DNA of 64,000 nucleotides from Cantharellus purpuraceus (GCA_025174535.1 JALBUN010000022.1:124001-188000), one strand, 5' to 3'. Counted from the stretch's first letter, positions 46,601 through 59,439 are shown. Translations and numbers: made by a program. Notes: generated by a model not told the origin, from the sequence alone.

Positions 46601-48013
46601 AGCCCATCTGCAACTCAGCCCGTAACCGCGAGAGTTTGTCCGTGTACGCTGTCGACGAAGCCCGCGTACGTCGGACGGGTTTGGCGTCTCGTCGGCGGAA
46701 GCAAATGTACGAGGACTCTTGGGTATCATCGTACTACAAAAAAGAAAAGAATCAGTTCTCGAAACCCACTTCAGGGAAATGTTCGGGGCAAACATACGTC
46801 CAACTGTGGGACCACCCGCTTCCCCTCACGCTCCACCTTTCGCTCCTTCCAATAGGGATACACCGCCCTGGCTATACACACGAGACGCTCGGGTGGGGGC
46901 ACAGACGACGGCACAATGTACGTCGCAAACGTCGCCGGTGGCAGCGGCGCGGCAAACACAGGCTCATAATCTGAAAACGGTGGGAAGGAGTCCAGTGCCT
47001 GAAAATACGTGTTTTCTGTGTAAGGTGCATACAACAAACAAGAGAGAGAGAAGAAAGAAAAAAAGAGGGGAGGAGGAAAGGGCATATATAAAAGAGAACA
47101 CGCACGAGGTGGATGAACGGGAATTTATCCTCAGTGATCTTCTCAAAGACACCCATGACGAGCTCAAACTCGTCTTCATCCACCACGATGCGAGGGCACG
47201 TTGTGTTGCTATTACCATTGATATTGGACCCGGGGCCAGAGCTGGAGCTAGAGCTAGAGTGGGAGCCAGAGCCGTTGGTGTTACCAAAAGCCTGTTCAGG
47301 CTCCTTGCCTTTCCCCTTTATATTCCGCCCATGCAACGCACGTCCACTGCGCGTTGCCGTCGTCACAACCGCATCCTCAGCTTGTCCATTGACACCCCCA
47401 CCGGCACTGGTACTTGTACCGGCACCGGCGCTCGCACTCGTACCTTCCCCTCTTGCTTCCTGGTTGTTCTTCTTGATCCACTCCGCATCCCGCTCTTCCA
47501 AGAAATATGTAAACCCGCTCGCCAGACCATTCTCGACCGTCTCCTCTACGGTATCTGAGAACCGCAAATGTGTCGTCGGCTCCTTGTACTTGCCAGAGTG
47601 ATACAGCGCCTCGTACCCCTCCACGACGCCCGCCGCGTCCGGGATCGGAATATGCGCTTCACTATGTTTGTGATGTCCCCGCGATTCTTTGCGATGTTGA
47701 TGATGCGCTGCGTTCAAGGCGGCCAATAAATGGTGCTCCTGTAAAATTGATTAGTCATCAATCCGCGGATTGCAAATGAAACTCCGCCAGCCAATCGCGG
47801 GGCACCACGTGACAGCATATGAGAGACAGGGCGTACATTGGCATCCTCAGCGTCGACGCCTTGACTTGCGAGGACTCTGTTGCGCTCTTCCTCGTCATCG
47901 AGGATAATAGCGTCCACATCGAGCTGACCGCGCACGACACGAAGGCGGGTCTTTTGAGTTATCCTGTTCTTTCGGAGCCCGTTGGTGGTAGTTGTGTGCA
48001 CGTTACGGACCAT
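43616..48013 (-). CDS. EPL1: Enhancer of polycomb-like protein 1 (NuA4 scaffold)
   Basis: Scaffold of the NuA4/Piccolo histone H4/H2A acetyltransferase, holding Esa1, Yng2 and Eaf6. Seven exons join in phase: 48013-47837, 47738-47106, 46998-46798, 46733-46396, 46340-46091, 46032-45149 and 45089-43616, giving 1318 aa. Landmarks are RKNRITQKTRLRVVRGQLDV and QGVDAEDAN at the N-terminus, then LRFSDTVEETVENGLASGFT, YFLEERDAEWIKKNNQEARG, YPYWKERKVEREGKRVVPQL, YICFRRRDAKPVRRTR and the C-terminal-side WEDLVD. RWRYDSDTVRDEEDRFLLDD is the family's acidic patch. Acidic (EEDEEDEEDEEEE) and Ser/Gly runs interrupt the domain. The last exon, almost 490 codons, is Gln/His/Pro-rich. The protein is longer than typical fungal Epl1, owing to low-complexity insertions. 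Confidence 0.95.
44138..44208 (-). repeat. CAC-CAG hexanucleotide repeat in EPL1
   Basis: On the coding strand this reads as repeating CAC-CAG, giving an alternating His-Gln run of roughly ten units in the last EPL1 exon. A homologous poly-Gln run (CAG)n lies at 44536-44561. Both are in frame and prone to length change. Confidence 0.9.
44536..44561 (-). repeat. CAG repeat (poly-Gln) in EPL1
   Basis: About nine CAG/CAA codons in a row on the coding strand, in frame within the last EPL1 exon. Confidence 0.9.
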
Positions 48014-49823
48014 GTCATCGAGAGTAAAAACACAGGATAAAGATGCAAGTGATTGACGAGTAATATTATTCGAGTGTTTGAGTGGTCGCCGTGAGGCCTG
48101 AGCGCCGCCAGCTTTCGGATAATTTCGCCGGGATGCAGGACAGCAAATTCGTGTGCAAAATGGTGATACCCGGCCGTACCCGCCTGGCCCACAAGCACAC
48201 ACAACTCTACGAAACTAAGTAATATATGCACCCTTCTATACACAGTCGGTCAGTGATAGATGCCATAGACCAGACCAGGGGACGTACTAAATGTATGCCA
48301 AAACTGAAGCGCACGAAAAAAACCGCGGGAATCCGCGCACGGACGGATTTGGTGCCATGGAGGTTTTCGACGACGCAAGGCGTGGAAGGTAGCGGGATCG
48401 TGTGATGTGTGGCATGGACGAAGAGAGGAGTGGTGCGGCCATCCATGAAAGAGGTCCGTCACCGCCACGAGGCACTGGCGTCCCCTCCGGGCCCCTTTCA
48501 CGCAAGCGACGTATCCGCTGCGTCCCGCCGCTCGATGTGGCGATAGGACTAGAAATGTGTGAGTGAAGACCAGGAATCAGCGTGGCATCAACAATGGAGC
48601 GCACTCACGGGCCATCTGCACCCCGCTATCCTCGCATCTCTTGATAACCGCCCTGCGATATCCATATGGACGACACGGCGAGCTCAGGCGAGTGAGGGAG
48701 TAGCTCGGCAGAGAGTAGAGAGCGAGGGATGACGACCAGACCCGCGCACGCCACCCGGTTGTCGAGTGGCACGAGAGAACCGCTGCCAGTCCACCCTGAC
48801 CGCACGATAACAAGCACACCGGGATCCAGCGCGATGCACAGAGCCCAGAAGCACTCGCACACAGGCAAGCAAAGCAGAGGGAGAAAGAGACACCCAAGAG
48901 CATGAGCGAGTGGCGTATCGTGGGTGCGTGGACATGGGTCGTACCAGCGCTCGCCAGCCACGAGGCTCGCCATCCAATAGCAAGCCATCTGCCCACCTCA
49001 GAGTCGCCCGCAGACACTAGACACGCAGGATCCAAGCAGCCATGATCGCTCGCATCAGCGCCCGAGGGGCATGAGCACTGCTGACAGAAAGGAGTCATGG
49101 GAGGGGGGTGCGCCGTCCTATCCCCCCCCGCACGAGCGAGAGGCTTTCACAAAGGGCTCCCGTGACAAAACAGTGCATATGAACGCGGGAAACAAGGGAA
49201 AAGAAGCCAGCTACGCAGGGTGCAACCACACCTCCATCTGTCGCTAGCCGGTGGTTGCTGTGGAATGTTGATACGGTACAACTATAAGCCCAGAGTATGA
49301 GAGCCACTTGCCCGTTGCGATTTGGGCCGGGCTCGCTGTCCTCCACGGCGTGCTCGGCGTGTGGAGTAGGTGAGAGGAAGGCATGCAGGACAGACATTTT
49401 GGCACAAGTTTCTCGGCGGATTGCTTAGACACCAGAATCTCGGCGTCGTCCGCGCTGCCTTTGTTCCTTGCTATACAGTCTTTTGGACCTTGTTTCTACA
49501 CTGACACGCCCTTGGCACTTGAGACACAAGTGGGTATCTGATCAGACTTGGACTCGCCTTCGCACATGGGCAGAGTCAGCCTTAAGCTCAACATTGACTA
49601 GCTCAGCCTTTGCCACCCATTCAATCCCTGATCCTCGTTTCACCAGGTTGACATGCACTACGTGAACAGTTCATAGCCCTATCCAATACATCACATCCAG
49701 GTGCAATATCCATATCCCGGTCAAGCATATCTCCTCCACAACTATTGACACGTCCATCACAATATGTATGTCCACACCTAGTACACCCAAACATCAGATC
49801 TCTGCCAAAGCGCACCAAACACA
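48014..49823. other. GC-rich intergenic region upstream of EPL1
   Basis: About 1.8 kb. Several open frames occur on the minus strand (for example 48577-49098), but they overlap in different frames, are Ser/Cys/Arg-rich in the way of random GC-rich sequence, and show no family similarity. It includes the EPL1 promoter and the 3' flank of the DUF6533 gene. Confidence 0.45.
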
Positions 49824-51678
49824 CTATACCTGTTGCTTCATAACATACGCCTCCTCCATCGAACTTGCATCATCGCCCCACTTGTCTTCCGGCGTGTCAA
49901 AATGCTCAAACACAGTCCCGCGTCCGCACGAATCGTACTGTGACGCCTCGGCAAGGGTGGAGCTAATCGTAATGAGCATGCGGCTGATGATGGCCGTGAT
50001 CATGGCCCATAGGAAGCTGTGCGCGCGAGATAGCTGTAAGGCGAAATGTTATGAATACACGAGACTTGGGACATACTAGACGCCAAGTTGAACATAGGGT
50101 AACTGCGTGCTATATGAGTCGGTGCGTCCGGAAGGTAGCGGAACGTACGGGTGCGACGGCAATCAGAATGATATTGAACAGTCGCAGACCTAAAAAAAAC
50201 AACATTGCACATTAACCTTCTCACACACACATCGCATTGCGGGGATACCCACTTAGCAATGCCTAAACACCGAACACATCCTCAGACAACATCCACATCT
50301 ATAAGATAGGCAACGGCGGCTCACCACAAAGAACACGCCTCCATCGAGATACAGCTGTTTCACTATCGCCGTATGCATATGGCGTGGACGGTCAAGCGCA
50401 TTCCAGCACGTCAAGATGAACAGGATCACGTCAAACGCAATCTGAACACAAGTGGGAATGTGTCGGTAGGTCAGAATATGGAGCGAGACGGGTCAGTGAT
50501 GCGTACGGGAGCAGCGTATCCTGGAATATACAACGTCGGACGCTTGTCGATGACACACGTCTTCACTACGGGGTTGTACGAAATATGGGCTGCAAAAATA
50601 AATTTTAAAATCCCCAAAAATGACACCGTCAAACCACAACTCCAACATCATATCTCGCCATACTCACGGATGAGTGTGTTGATAGCTAAACATTCAACAC
50701 CAAAATCAGAAACTCAACTCCACGACTCAAAACGAACCACGATACACTTACCAACCCCCATACTCATAAATGACGTCGTATACACCAACACAAATGCCGG
50801 CGCCACCACTGCCAGCACCTTCTTACTATGTCCCCACAGCGCGTACACGCGCTGTATGACAAATACTATATATACCCAACATCAAAATCAACAGCCACCA
50901 GCGTCAGCATCAGCGCGATCTCAGACGTATAACAAGCAACAAAAGAATACGTCGATACTCGTGACTTACTGGTTGCGATGCCCAGCGAGATGGTGCCGAT
51001 GAACGTCGCCAGGGTGAACCAGGTCCTACAACTACGGAAAACGCATCGCGTCAGATTCCAGATTCCTGCATTACATGTAGGCCATCTCACAACTTGCAAC
51101 ACATTAGCAAATCCAACAATTTCAAACAACGTGAAGCTTACGTTTGTGGTCAACCCATCCGATATCCCACTGAGCTCTGTATAACATGCACACCGCATGA
51201 GCTGCGAACCCCAGCGTAAATAATACAGCACCCGCGTACGATATGCAGTGACCGTGATGAGGAGGGGAGTCGTGTAGCGGTTTATTAGGAACAGGGCTTT
51301 GGACCAGCTCATTCTAGCCCGCCAGATGAGCTGTATCTTCACAAATACGAATCAGCATAAGGAACATGATGAGAAAGGCAGCATACCTCTTCCCCGAACA
51401 ATAGCATATGGTCATAAAGCAAAATGACAAGTCCAGCGGCTGCACCATTGCACGTGCACGTGCGCGGCATACAGGGTATGAGGCATGCACTCGTGAACAC
51501 CAACATACTGGCTTCAAAAATCCACATCACACTCACCGCTAAGATATGCCGTCGCTCTCAGCCCCGAAATCGTTTCCTCCAACTCGTGCACCTCCACCTG
51601 CAACAACTGCATCTGCAATTGCGCCGCCACTGCCTGCCCCGATTCAGTAATCGATGTCCCAAATCCCCCCGTGCTCAT
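49824..51678 (-). CDS. DUF6533-domain membrane protein, copy 1
   Basis: Basidiomycete-specific membrane protein family with about seven helices and no known function. Exon 1 (51678-51537) is followed by exon 2 (51439-51387), giving AAGLVILLYDHMLLFGEE. Exon 3 (from 51336) reads IQLIWRARMSWSKALFLINR and then Y; together these form the DUF6533 signature. Later exons give TWFTLATFIGTISLGIAT, QRVYALWGHSKKVLAVV, SYNPVVKTCVIDKRPTLYIP, FDVILFILTCWNALDRPRH and QLYLDGGVFFV. The last exon reads LSRAHSFLWAMITAIISRML and an acidic tail. Stop at 49824-49826. The join between the ISDGLTTN and TWFTL pieces did not resolve in phase. A paralogue lies at 55357-57297. Confidence 0.85.
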
Positions 51679-52965
51679 TCTCAAACAACAACGCGAGGAT
51701 TCGGAAATTCAGAAACCTTGTACGCTTGATGGGGGGGCGTGTGGAGTCGGGAGGAAAAGTAAGTGGATCCTTAGTCTGTCCTAGTAGTGCACTATATCGT
51801 CTGTTATGGCCGTGTCCGAAATCGGATCGCGAGGAAGAAATGGAAACGAAACAAGGGAGAGATGATACAGTACAGGAGGCGGAGCCGGAACAAAGAAGAA
51901 AGATGGAGAGGAGTCCACGGACGGTCTGTCGTTTGAATCAACGAATGAAAGCGAAGTGAAAGCAAAGATGAGGGAAAGGAAGTGAACGAGATGGTCGGGG
52001 AGCAAAAAACCACACAAGTCGGTCGAAGCGGATGGGGGGAGATCTGAGAGGATGGGATATGATCGGGAAAAGGTCACAGACGAGGCCACCACAGCGCGGC
52101 ATGGCCTGTGCGTTACTATAAAGCGGTGATCGGGGGTGGTGGGAGCAAGGGGAGCAAGGGCCTGGACGTAGAGGGGGTGACGTTACTACTATACTTGGAA
52201 CTGGATCGAGTGCAGATGTGGATCTGAGTAGATGCGAGATACGGATGCGGCTGGGGGATGTGATTGACAGCTTATCACGCTACGGCAAGCACGCGCAGAC
52301 ATCTCGCGTGATTGCCTGCACAAAGCAAAGTGAACGCGTCCCGGATTTCGAAATAGATGCAGTCGGTCTGCGAGAAGCTTGGAAGCGTTTCGGCAAGCCG
52401 TGTGTGTTCCCACGTATCATGTTGCTGCACCTGCACTCTGCGGATGCGGTCAGAGGGGGGGGTCAGGGAGTGAAAGAACATCTGGTACCTCCCAATCTCA
52501 GGGATAGCAGGGCAGGGCATTCTCAGTCCGGCCAAGGCGCAGGCCAGAGGGCTCAACGCTCCTCTATGACATCAACCACGGGCTCGCACAGCCGTCACCA
52601 GGCAATCATGGAGCCATTGGCGGTGTCCAGTCGCGATCACGTTCAATTATAAGCCTTGATATGGCCAGCCTGTAAACACCAACGTTCCGACTCGTGCACT
52701 TCACCTTAAGAATGGTGACACCATTTACAATCAACTGGTGCTGTAAGATATTGTCACGAAGAACAGTACGTTGGTCGTACACGGCCCCCTGTCTAAAGAT
52801 ATGATGGTTGTATCGTGATCCTGTTGCATCAGGCGATCTTTCACCTGCCGTTGTCGGCACTTCCGACAGGCAAAATAGACAAGAGCCAGAAATCATTACG
52901 TAATTCAAGCAACCTAATAGACGCCATGGACACAGCAGCGTCGTTACGTAAGCATCCATAGCAGA
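51679..52965. other. divergent spacer, DUF6533 copy 1 and MED31
   Basis: About 1.3 kb between divergently transcribed genes, so both promoters should be here. An open frame at 52218-52652 (plus) has no recognisable similarity. A second ATG at 52925 upstream of MED31 opens a short frame ([11 protein letters not shown], then a stop), a possible upstream open reading frame. Confidence 0.45.
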
Positions 52966-53493
52966 ATGGACCCGCCTCTCAACGACGCCAGAGCCATAAA
53001 CCGCGCCCGCTTCGAGCTCGAGCTCGAATTCGTCCAGGCCCTCGCCAACCCCTTCTACCTCCACTCCCTCGCACAACAAAACATCCTCTCTCAGCCCGCC
53101 TTTATCAATTTTTTGCGGTACTTACTGTATTGGAAAGAGAAGGAGTACGCGCGGTTCATATTGTGCGTCGAGGTGTATTGATTGCTGTACGTGCCATGTG
53201 AAGTGATGGGGTTTTTGGAAAGATATCCGCATGCGTTGCATCATCTGGAGCTTCTGCAGCAAGCAACGTTCCGCCAAGAGATCGGGAAGGACGAGTGGCG
53301 GGAGTATCTCCACCAGAAGCAATTTGACCACTGGCGGACATGGTACGTTGTCGTCTTCGTCATTCACTCGCCAACGGTACTACGTTCGCATCACAGGCGC
53401 GACGACCCATCTCTCATAAAAACACAAATCATCGGCCAGCCAGAGCCATCGACAAAAACAGAAGAAGATCCCGAGACCTCCGCGCAGTCATAG
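52966..53493 (+). CDS. MED31: Mediator complex subunit 31 (Soh1)
   Basis: Small, highly conserved middle-module subunit of Mediator, which links transcription factors to RNA polymerase II. Three exons (52966-53162, 53223-53342, 53397-53493) give 137 aa. The Med31 fold is complete: [20 protein letters not shown], then [47 protein letters not shown] and FDHWRTW. A short polar tail ([13 protein letters not shown]) follows, longer than the conserved core needs. Both introns are 54-60 nt with GT-AG ends; the first must be removed to join ARFIL to YPHALHH, since reading through gives a stop. Confidence 0.96.
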
Positions 53494-55356
53494 TCATATT
53501 TCAAATATCATGACCTAGCTCGGCCCCCATTCGGAGCCACATTCTGCCGTGTACCGATACGTGGTCGATCGCTCGGTGGCACTTGGAGACGGGGTTTGCG
53601 ACGGGGAAGCGGCAACCCTAGACGGCAGACGGGCAGGCAGTCCTTAGGTACAGTTGACCGAGAAGTTCTGAGACATCGGAGATGCCCTCGGAGTGTGGGA
53701 GGTGACGCGGATAATATCCCTGTTCTCTATCCTCTGGGGTGCAGTATCGGATGTGGGTTTATAGTTGGTCCTTCGGGGCTGGGGGACACGAGAGTTCCGG
53801 CCGTTCTTATTCTGATCTTATTGGTTGTGCTGTTGTGAGCATGCTTATGGTCGTCTGCGCCCTCCCAAGATGCCTTTGGGCCCTGTTGGAAGGATCATAA
53901 GTCACTTTAGGGCGGTTTGAGGCGCGAGTGATTGGCGCAGCGAGACGACGCATCAGTGGTATGGCGTGCATGAAACGCGTGGCCTTCAACGATCTGTGTA
54001 GCGGTAATTGTGCATTTGGGCGAACCGACGGCACTGAGTTCGATGCGGCATCCCTTCGCCGGCGCTGATACACATTGTTGTCCTGAGGCGACCCACTGTC
54101 CATTCGTCGCATAATACAGGCGAAACCACACACCTTCAAGCATTCATAGCCGCACGACATTCCTTTCGGCGTACACTGCCGGAACTCCATAACAACGGGC
54201 TCCCTCCATCAATGATGAGTAATCCTCTGGTCAGGAAAGTCCCGATTTTGACAAGTCTTTCTCTCCTGTCGTTGGGAACTCTAGTATTAAACATGAAACG
54301 GTGGTAATTTTTCTTCACCAATAATATTGGTATGACAATCGGAGGGTGTAGACGTAGTGGACTAGGTGTGATATCTTTGTGGTGGCAAGTATTATTAGAG
54401 CCTGCAGAGGATATAAGTATTAAGTCACCTGCAGCACTATTCTGAGGCGAGCGCCTCACTAATCACTCCGGAGTAGTACACTGATGGCCGGCAAGAAACA
54501 GACGCCTGTGGCCCGTAAGCCGTGATCGTGATCTTTCCCTGATGTCCGAGCAACAACGTTGCCGCAACTACTAACCCCAGCGACACCAAGCCCAAGCACG
54601 ACGGGAGACACAGCCCCTGTCGCCATTCACGGGGCACTCCCCCTTCCCTACCATGACCCATATCCGCCCACACTTATAGTGCCAAGCACCCTTAACAAGA
54701 ATATACATAAATAAAGACAGTCCGACGTAGACTGTAAACGGCCTGCAGTGCTATAATGGAACATATCTATCTATCTAACTTTGTGTGATTGATATTGTTG
54801 TAAGTACATGCCATCCTCATAATCACTACAAATACTATTGCACACCATGATATCTACGGACGGATAATACACGGACGGGGGGATTAGTAATGTTCGGCGT
54901 TGCGATCACAGGTCTCATAAAGGCCGAGGATATGTAAGGTTTCGCCCGCCGGGTCTATTCTTCCAACAAGCGTGAGCATAACACGCCCACCTGAGACACG
55001 CGGTTGCACCTCCGGCTGGGAACAGATCCCAATCCCCACAGGGGAAGACTATTCATACTGACACTGCTGTCAAGCTGAGATGTTGCATACAGATTCATGT
55101 TTCGTCGTCAGCTAGCAACCTGCTGTCTCGATTGTAAGTTCAATCGGATTCAATCGGCCCTGTCCACCTAGTGCCGATTAACGCCAATATTGCACCCATC
55201 TCTCGTTTCGGACTCTCTTGCACACTACGCATCATGGTCTCTCCGAGGTTCTGAAACTCCCACCGCTTTTATTTTCCTTGCGTGTCTGTGTCACCTTCCC
55301 AACCGCTCGGACGTCATTCTTTATATTTGCCACCCGTCTTTGAAAGCGGCCACTAC
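53494..55356. other. non-coding stretch, nothing recognised
   Basis: About 1.9 kb between MED31 and DUF6533 copy 2. Open frames on both strands (53596-53838, 53807-54190, 54437-54673) overlap and are unrecognised. Confidence 0.4.
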
Positions 55357-57297
55357 ATGTCAGATCCGGCAGCGATTCAAGAGCTGGTCTCAGCCTTTAC
55401 GGCCATAAACGCTACACGATATCTCACTAGTGAGTGTATTTTGTATTTTCCCTTCAGCATACGATCCCACACCCATTTCATTCTAACTATGGTGTCTTGC
55501 AATCGTAGTTGCTGGGCTTGTGGTGCTACTGTACGATCACCTGCTTCTCTTTCAGGCAGAGGTGTGTTTCGTTCTGGTCGTTGACGTAGATTTTGCCTGA
55601 AATGGTGCTACCACGGCATCCAGGTCCGGAATGTGTGGGCTGCACAGAGTAGCTGGCTGAAATCTTTGTTTTTGATCAATCGATACGGGGTCCCTGCATG
55701 CATTATCATCGACGTTTACAGTATGTACATCCACCCATTGTTTAGCTTTTTTATAGACACATCGGCATATCTGACTGTGCCATTCGGACGCCAGCTGTAT
55801 CTGAATTTTCAAGTGGCCTCTCGCCAGAAGTAAGTTCCCAGGTCATCTCAATTCGTTGTGAATACAAAAGTGACATGATTTTGTAGTTGTAGGCAACGCG
55901 GTGCTCTATAATTCAAGAATGTCACTGAACTCCAGGTAGCTGCAAAGTATGGCTGCTCACCTCTACGCTTCTAGGCGTCACATCCCTAGCCATTGCAAAC
56001 AGTCGGTATTTTATCTCTCTCATGAAGCTCCATGCCCACCCTTTCTCACTCACAGTATTTGTGGTACGACGCGTCTGGGCACTATGGGCCAGGAACACGA
56101 CCATTAAGAAAGTTCTCATGGGAGCATTCATTTGTACGTTAAAGACCATTCAATCCTAGCACTCCTCAGGCATTTAATTCAAACCAGGTGCCTACATCGC
56201 CACATACACCGCGACTGTCATAGCCTATTATCAAATGATTCGTTAGTGCACCCCACACCCTATAATTCTAACCTCTCCCTGAACGCTATTCACTCTTGAT
56301 GCATATTTGGATGGACATACCACAGCCAATCTGGGATACTCCCCTGTAGTGAAGACATGTACACTTAGCTCCAAGCCTAGCGTCCTCGTCGTTGTATATG
56401 CCATCCCAGTGAGTGAAGCTGCAAACTGCCTTGCCGTGTCTTGCTTTGTTGCCCACCATCACTTCCCCCCTCTCTTCCTCGCAAGATCTCTCTGGACGTA
56501 CTGATATTCACACTCACATGGTGGAACGCATTCGATCGCCCACGACACAAACAGACGGTACTTGTGAAGCAGCTCGCCACCGACGGTGCCTTTTATTTTG
56601 TCGTGAGTAGCCCCACAGTGCACTGTGTCATTTCTGATCACCAATGACGCGTACTGCCCAGTGCCTTCTAAGTGAGTATCAAGTTTGATATAGGAGTCCA
56701 TGGGATGAATTGTTTTCCGGACTCATGTATTGCACTAGGTCTACGACTATTCAATATCATCGTTACAAGTGCCGCAAACGTAAGTCTTCTCTCCTACCCT
56801 CACACTGTCTCTCACTGCCCCCCAACTCACCCGAGTCCACCCACCCTACAGGTATCCTACTCCCAGCTCGGAGTCTAGTACGTCTTCCTCCGCCCTTTCA
56901 TTCCACTTACACCTCATATTACCGCCCCCACCCTGTCCCTTTCTCTCTGCTCCCTGCCCCCCACCTCTCCCCACGCCAACCCAGCTTCCTCTGGAGCATG
57001 ATCACAGTGCTCGTAAATCGCATGCTCATCACTAATGGCATCGTCGAGGTCCATCCAGGCCCCGACCCTACCGGACGCGAGATGCCCTTCAAAATTCCTC
57101 ACCGCGCTATATTCAGCGACTACGATCACCTCGACTGTGACGACTATGACGACGACATTTATTATGGCAATAAGGCACCGGGTGTTGGTGCTGATGCTGG
57201 TGCACGCTACGGTGGCCGCGCCGACCACCCAACGACTACTATTGAGCTCGATATTGGATGGGTTACAGGTGTTTCGAGTACCTATGGCGAAGTCTGA
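55357..57297 (+). CDS. DUF6533-domain membrane protein, copy 2
   Basis: Paralogue of the gene at 49824-51678, on the opposite strand. Exon 1 (55357-55429) is MSDPAAIQELVSAFTAINAT then RYLT. The next exons read AGLVVLLYDHLLLFQAE and VRNVWAAQSSWLKSLFLINR, the DUF6533 signature. Later segments are LDVLIFTLTWWNAFDRPRHK, QLATDGAFYFV, LRLFNIIVTSAAN and SFLWSMITVLVNRMLITNGI, each aligning with copy 1. The C-terminal tail is Asp/Tyr-rich (DYDHLDCDDYDDD) and ends at 57295-57297. Most introns are about 50-60 nt. Predicted plasma- or endomembrane protein of unknown role. Confidence 0.82.
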
Positions 57298-58320
57298 GTT
57301 TGAGTTCGTGTGATACAAGAAAGGTTGCGCTATATCTCAGGAACAATTCAATGTAAAGACTCCAACCCTTTTGCAAATTATGATATATTATTTTATTGAT
57401 CATATGTAAATTCCACCTCATATAATGATTTGGAGGTTACAGACTACCGGGCCTCCTCTGCTTCGAATTCTTGTCCGTACAGTCTGAAATTCAAATGTAT
57501 TGTAGTCAAATATGAGGTAGAACTGAAGGTAAAATATCAAAAATTTATACTCAATGGGTGTTGAGGGGAAGAACCATATGTATCCAGCACTTATGGAGTG
57601 GATATAGCTCTTGGAGTGCTGATTTTTTGCCTGAATCTCTTTCTGAGCCCCCTGGAGGCCGAAAATTTGCATGTATTATATGTATTAGAATCCGTACAGA
57701 GTCTAGTTCTTTACACTGATCATAAGGCAGTAATTATTGCTTAGGTTCTTGATGTGAGAATGAAACCTCTAGTTTAGCCATCACCAGATTGCCTGAAAGA
57801 GTAGATTTGGTATTGAAGGAGTTCATTGACAGTTAGCTCAGGGCCTGGTAAGGGTATAAAGTAGTGGTTTAGAATGGCTTAGCAGGCTCAAAATACCACC
57901 ATTAGCTCTTCACAACACAGTAGATACATTTGCCTTAGCCAATCCATTATGAAGATGCCCAGTGCGAGAAATCATGGAGTTCATTTGGGTCTGGGTCCTC
58001 ACCCATATAGTTGTGGTTCATAGAGGCCGAGAGAGTTAAGAGACAACAAACAGCACAAAAAAAGACCCCAGGACGCTGCAGACAGGCATGCCTTTTTGCA
58101 TTTCTCCAAACTAACAGCACGTATTTACTAGAGCTTCTAGATCTACTTTAGTGCCACCCCACCTCTAAATGCCTGGACAACACCTCAAGCCCGGAGAGCA
58201 CGATGGAGAAATTTGCCCGGACGAGCGACTCGGCCAATGGAAAGTTTGGTCAGAATCTGTCCGGATATCCTCAGGCATAAGGCCGGCCATCAACAACCCT
58301 AGATCAGGACCCGACGGGGA
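57298..58320. other. non-coding stretch, nothing secure
   Basis: About 1 kb between convergent genes. A short stretch near 57703-57730 translates to LVLYTDHKAVI, faintly like an RNase H motif of a retroelement, but stops follow and nothing else supports it. Confidence 0.4.
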
Positions 58321-59439
58321 TCAGGAATGCCTAGGGGTTATCACGGGTCCTAGTATAATGGGCGAACTGCGCCATAGACGATTGGACCCCCGTTGTCGTC
58401 CAGGCCTCATCTCTCCCGTATCCGACGACTGCACCACTACTTTCGCAGGTTTGGGGAGGCTGGACATAGACCCGACATGCGGCAGCCGCGATGGGTCTAC
58501 GGGTATAAAGTCGGGGCGGTCGTCTGCTCCCCCATCAAGATAGTCACCCTCGGAATCGCCACCCTCCTCGTGCCTCCTCCCCGAGATACTTTTGGAGGCT
58601 TCACGACTCCGCTGCAGGATACGAGCATACTCGTCCGAGTCTACCTCGTAGGGAACGACTGATTCCCTCGTCAGACGATCCGCAAAGTGCTCTTCGAGGC
58701 TCTCGTCCCCAATGGCATCGAGAGGCTCCGCGCGAACGGGTTGTCCGCTTGTCCACTCCGACGGCGAGCGTGACACAGACGAAGATGAGGATCCCTGCGC
58801 CCGCTCATGCTCGGAACGAGCCATACCAGAGTAAATAGGCACAAAACGCCGCGCACGTTTCGCAAGCAGGGGTTTCCCCGCTGGCGGCGGCAACCCATGC
58901 TCGAGCGCGGGGAGCAAATCGCGTCCAATGGTGCGCCGAAGCCCCGACGACGACTTTGCCAGCGTCAGCGCGCCGGGGAGCGTGGTGACTTTGCTTTGGC
59001 CCGGGCCTGCAATATCTGGGAATGGCGCCTGGAGCAACGATGTCTGGTTCTGCAACCGAGCCACTTCATCCGCATCATACTCCTTCCGAGTGGTCAGTTT
59101 CCCCTCCCGCCTCTCCTGCTCCAGTCTCGTCAGCCTTGCCTGCTTCCGCTGCATCTTCTCGTCCTCACCGAACGTCGCGTTCCTCACGTTCATCCACGGT
59201 TGGTGCTTCACGTTTTTAAAGTCCAACGATACCCATCCTACTGATTGGTATGGCAGAACCATGCGTTTCGCGTCATCATCCCTTGACGGCCGGCATGTAC
59301 TGAAAGCAGGTCCCTTTGCTTTCGTTGCGCATGTTACGGTCGTCCAGGAACGGGGTGTACATCGGGTTAGCGAGTGCATAACCACGGAGAAGGCGCACTG
59401 GAAAACCAGAAACCTATCCCTTGAAATATTTTTGCACAA
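58321..59439 (-). CDS. conserved-looking hypothetical protein
   Basis: Open frame of 372 codons. The convincing part begins around residue 58 (about 59268) with AKRMVLPYQSVGWVSLDFKN and VKHQPWMNVRNATFGEDEK, followed by a charged helix (MQRKQARLTRLEQERREGK) likely to form a coiled coil. The C-terminal two thirds is Ser/Arg/Asp-rich and probably disordered. The first 55 residues look less protein-like, so the true start may be in an upstream exon or at the Met at 59262. The arrangement recalls small nuclear proteins with a charged N-terminal helix, but I do not recognise the family with confidence. It lies 3' of the dipeptidase gene, on the same strand. Confidence 0.6.
   Translation of the reverse strand: MCKNISRDRFLVFQCAFSVVMHSLTRCTPRSWTTVTCATKAKGPAFSTCRPSRDDDAKRMVLPYQSVGWVSLDFKNVKHQPWMNVRNATFGEDEKMQRKQARLTRLEQERREGKLTTRKEYDADEVARLQNQTSLLQAPFPDIAGPGQSKVTTLPGALTLAKSSSGLRRTIGRDLLPALEHGLPPPAGKPLLAKRARRFVPIYSGMARSEHERAQGSSSSSVSRSPSEWTSGQPVRAEPLDAIGDESLEEHFADRLTRESVVPYEVDSDEYARILQRSREASKSISGRRHEEGGDSEGDYLDGGADDRPDFIPVDPSRLPHVGSMSSLPKPAKVVVQSSDTGEMRPGRQRGSNRLWRSSPIILGPVITPRHS

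Noticed and set aside
48577..49098. 173-codon open frame on the minus strand
   Set aside because: It overlaps other frames of similar length, is Ser/Cys-rich and biased as expected for GC-rich non-coding DNA, and lacks an exon pattern or family landmarks.
57700..57760. retroelement RNase H-like piece (LVLYTDHKAVI)
   Set aside because: Single weak motif with stops on both sides. No reverse transcriptase, integrase or LTR pair was seen nearby.
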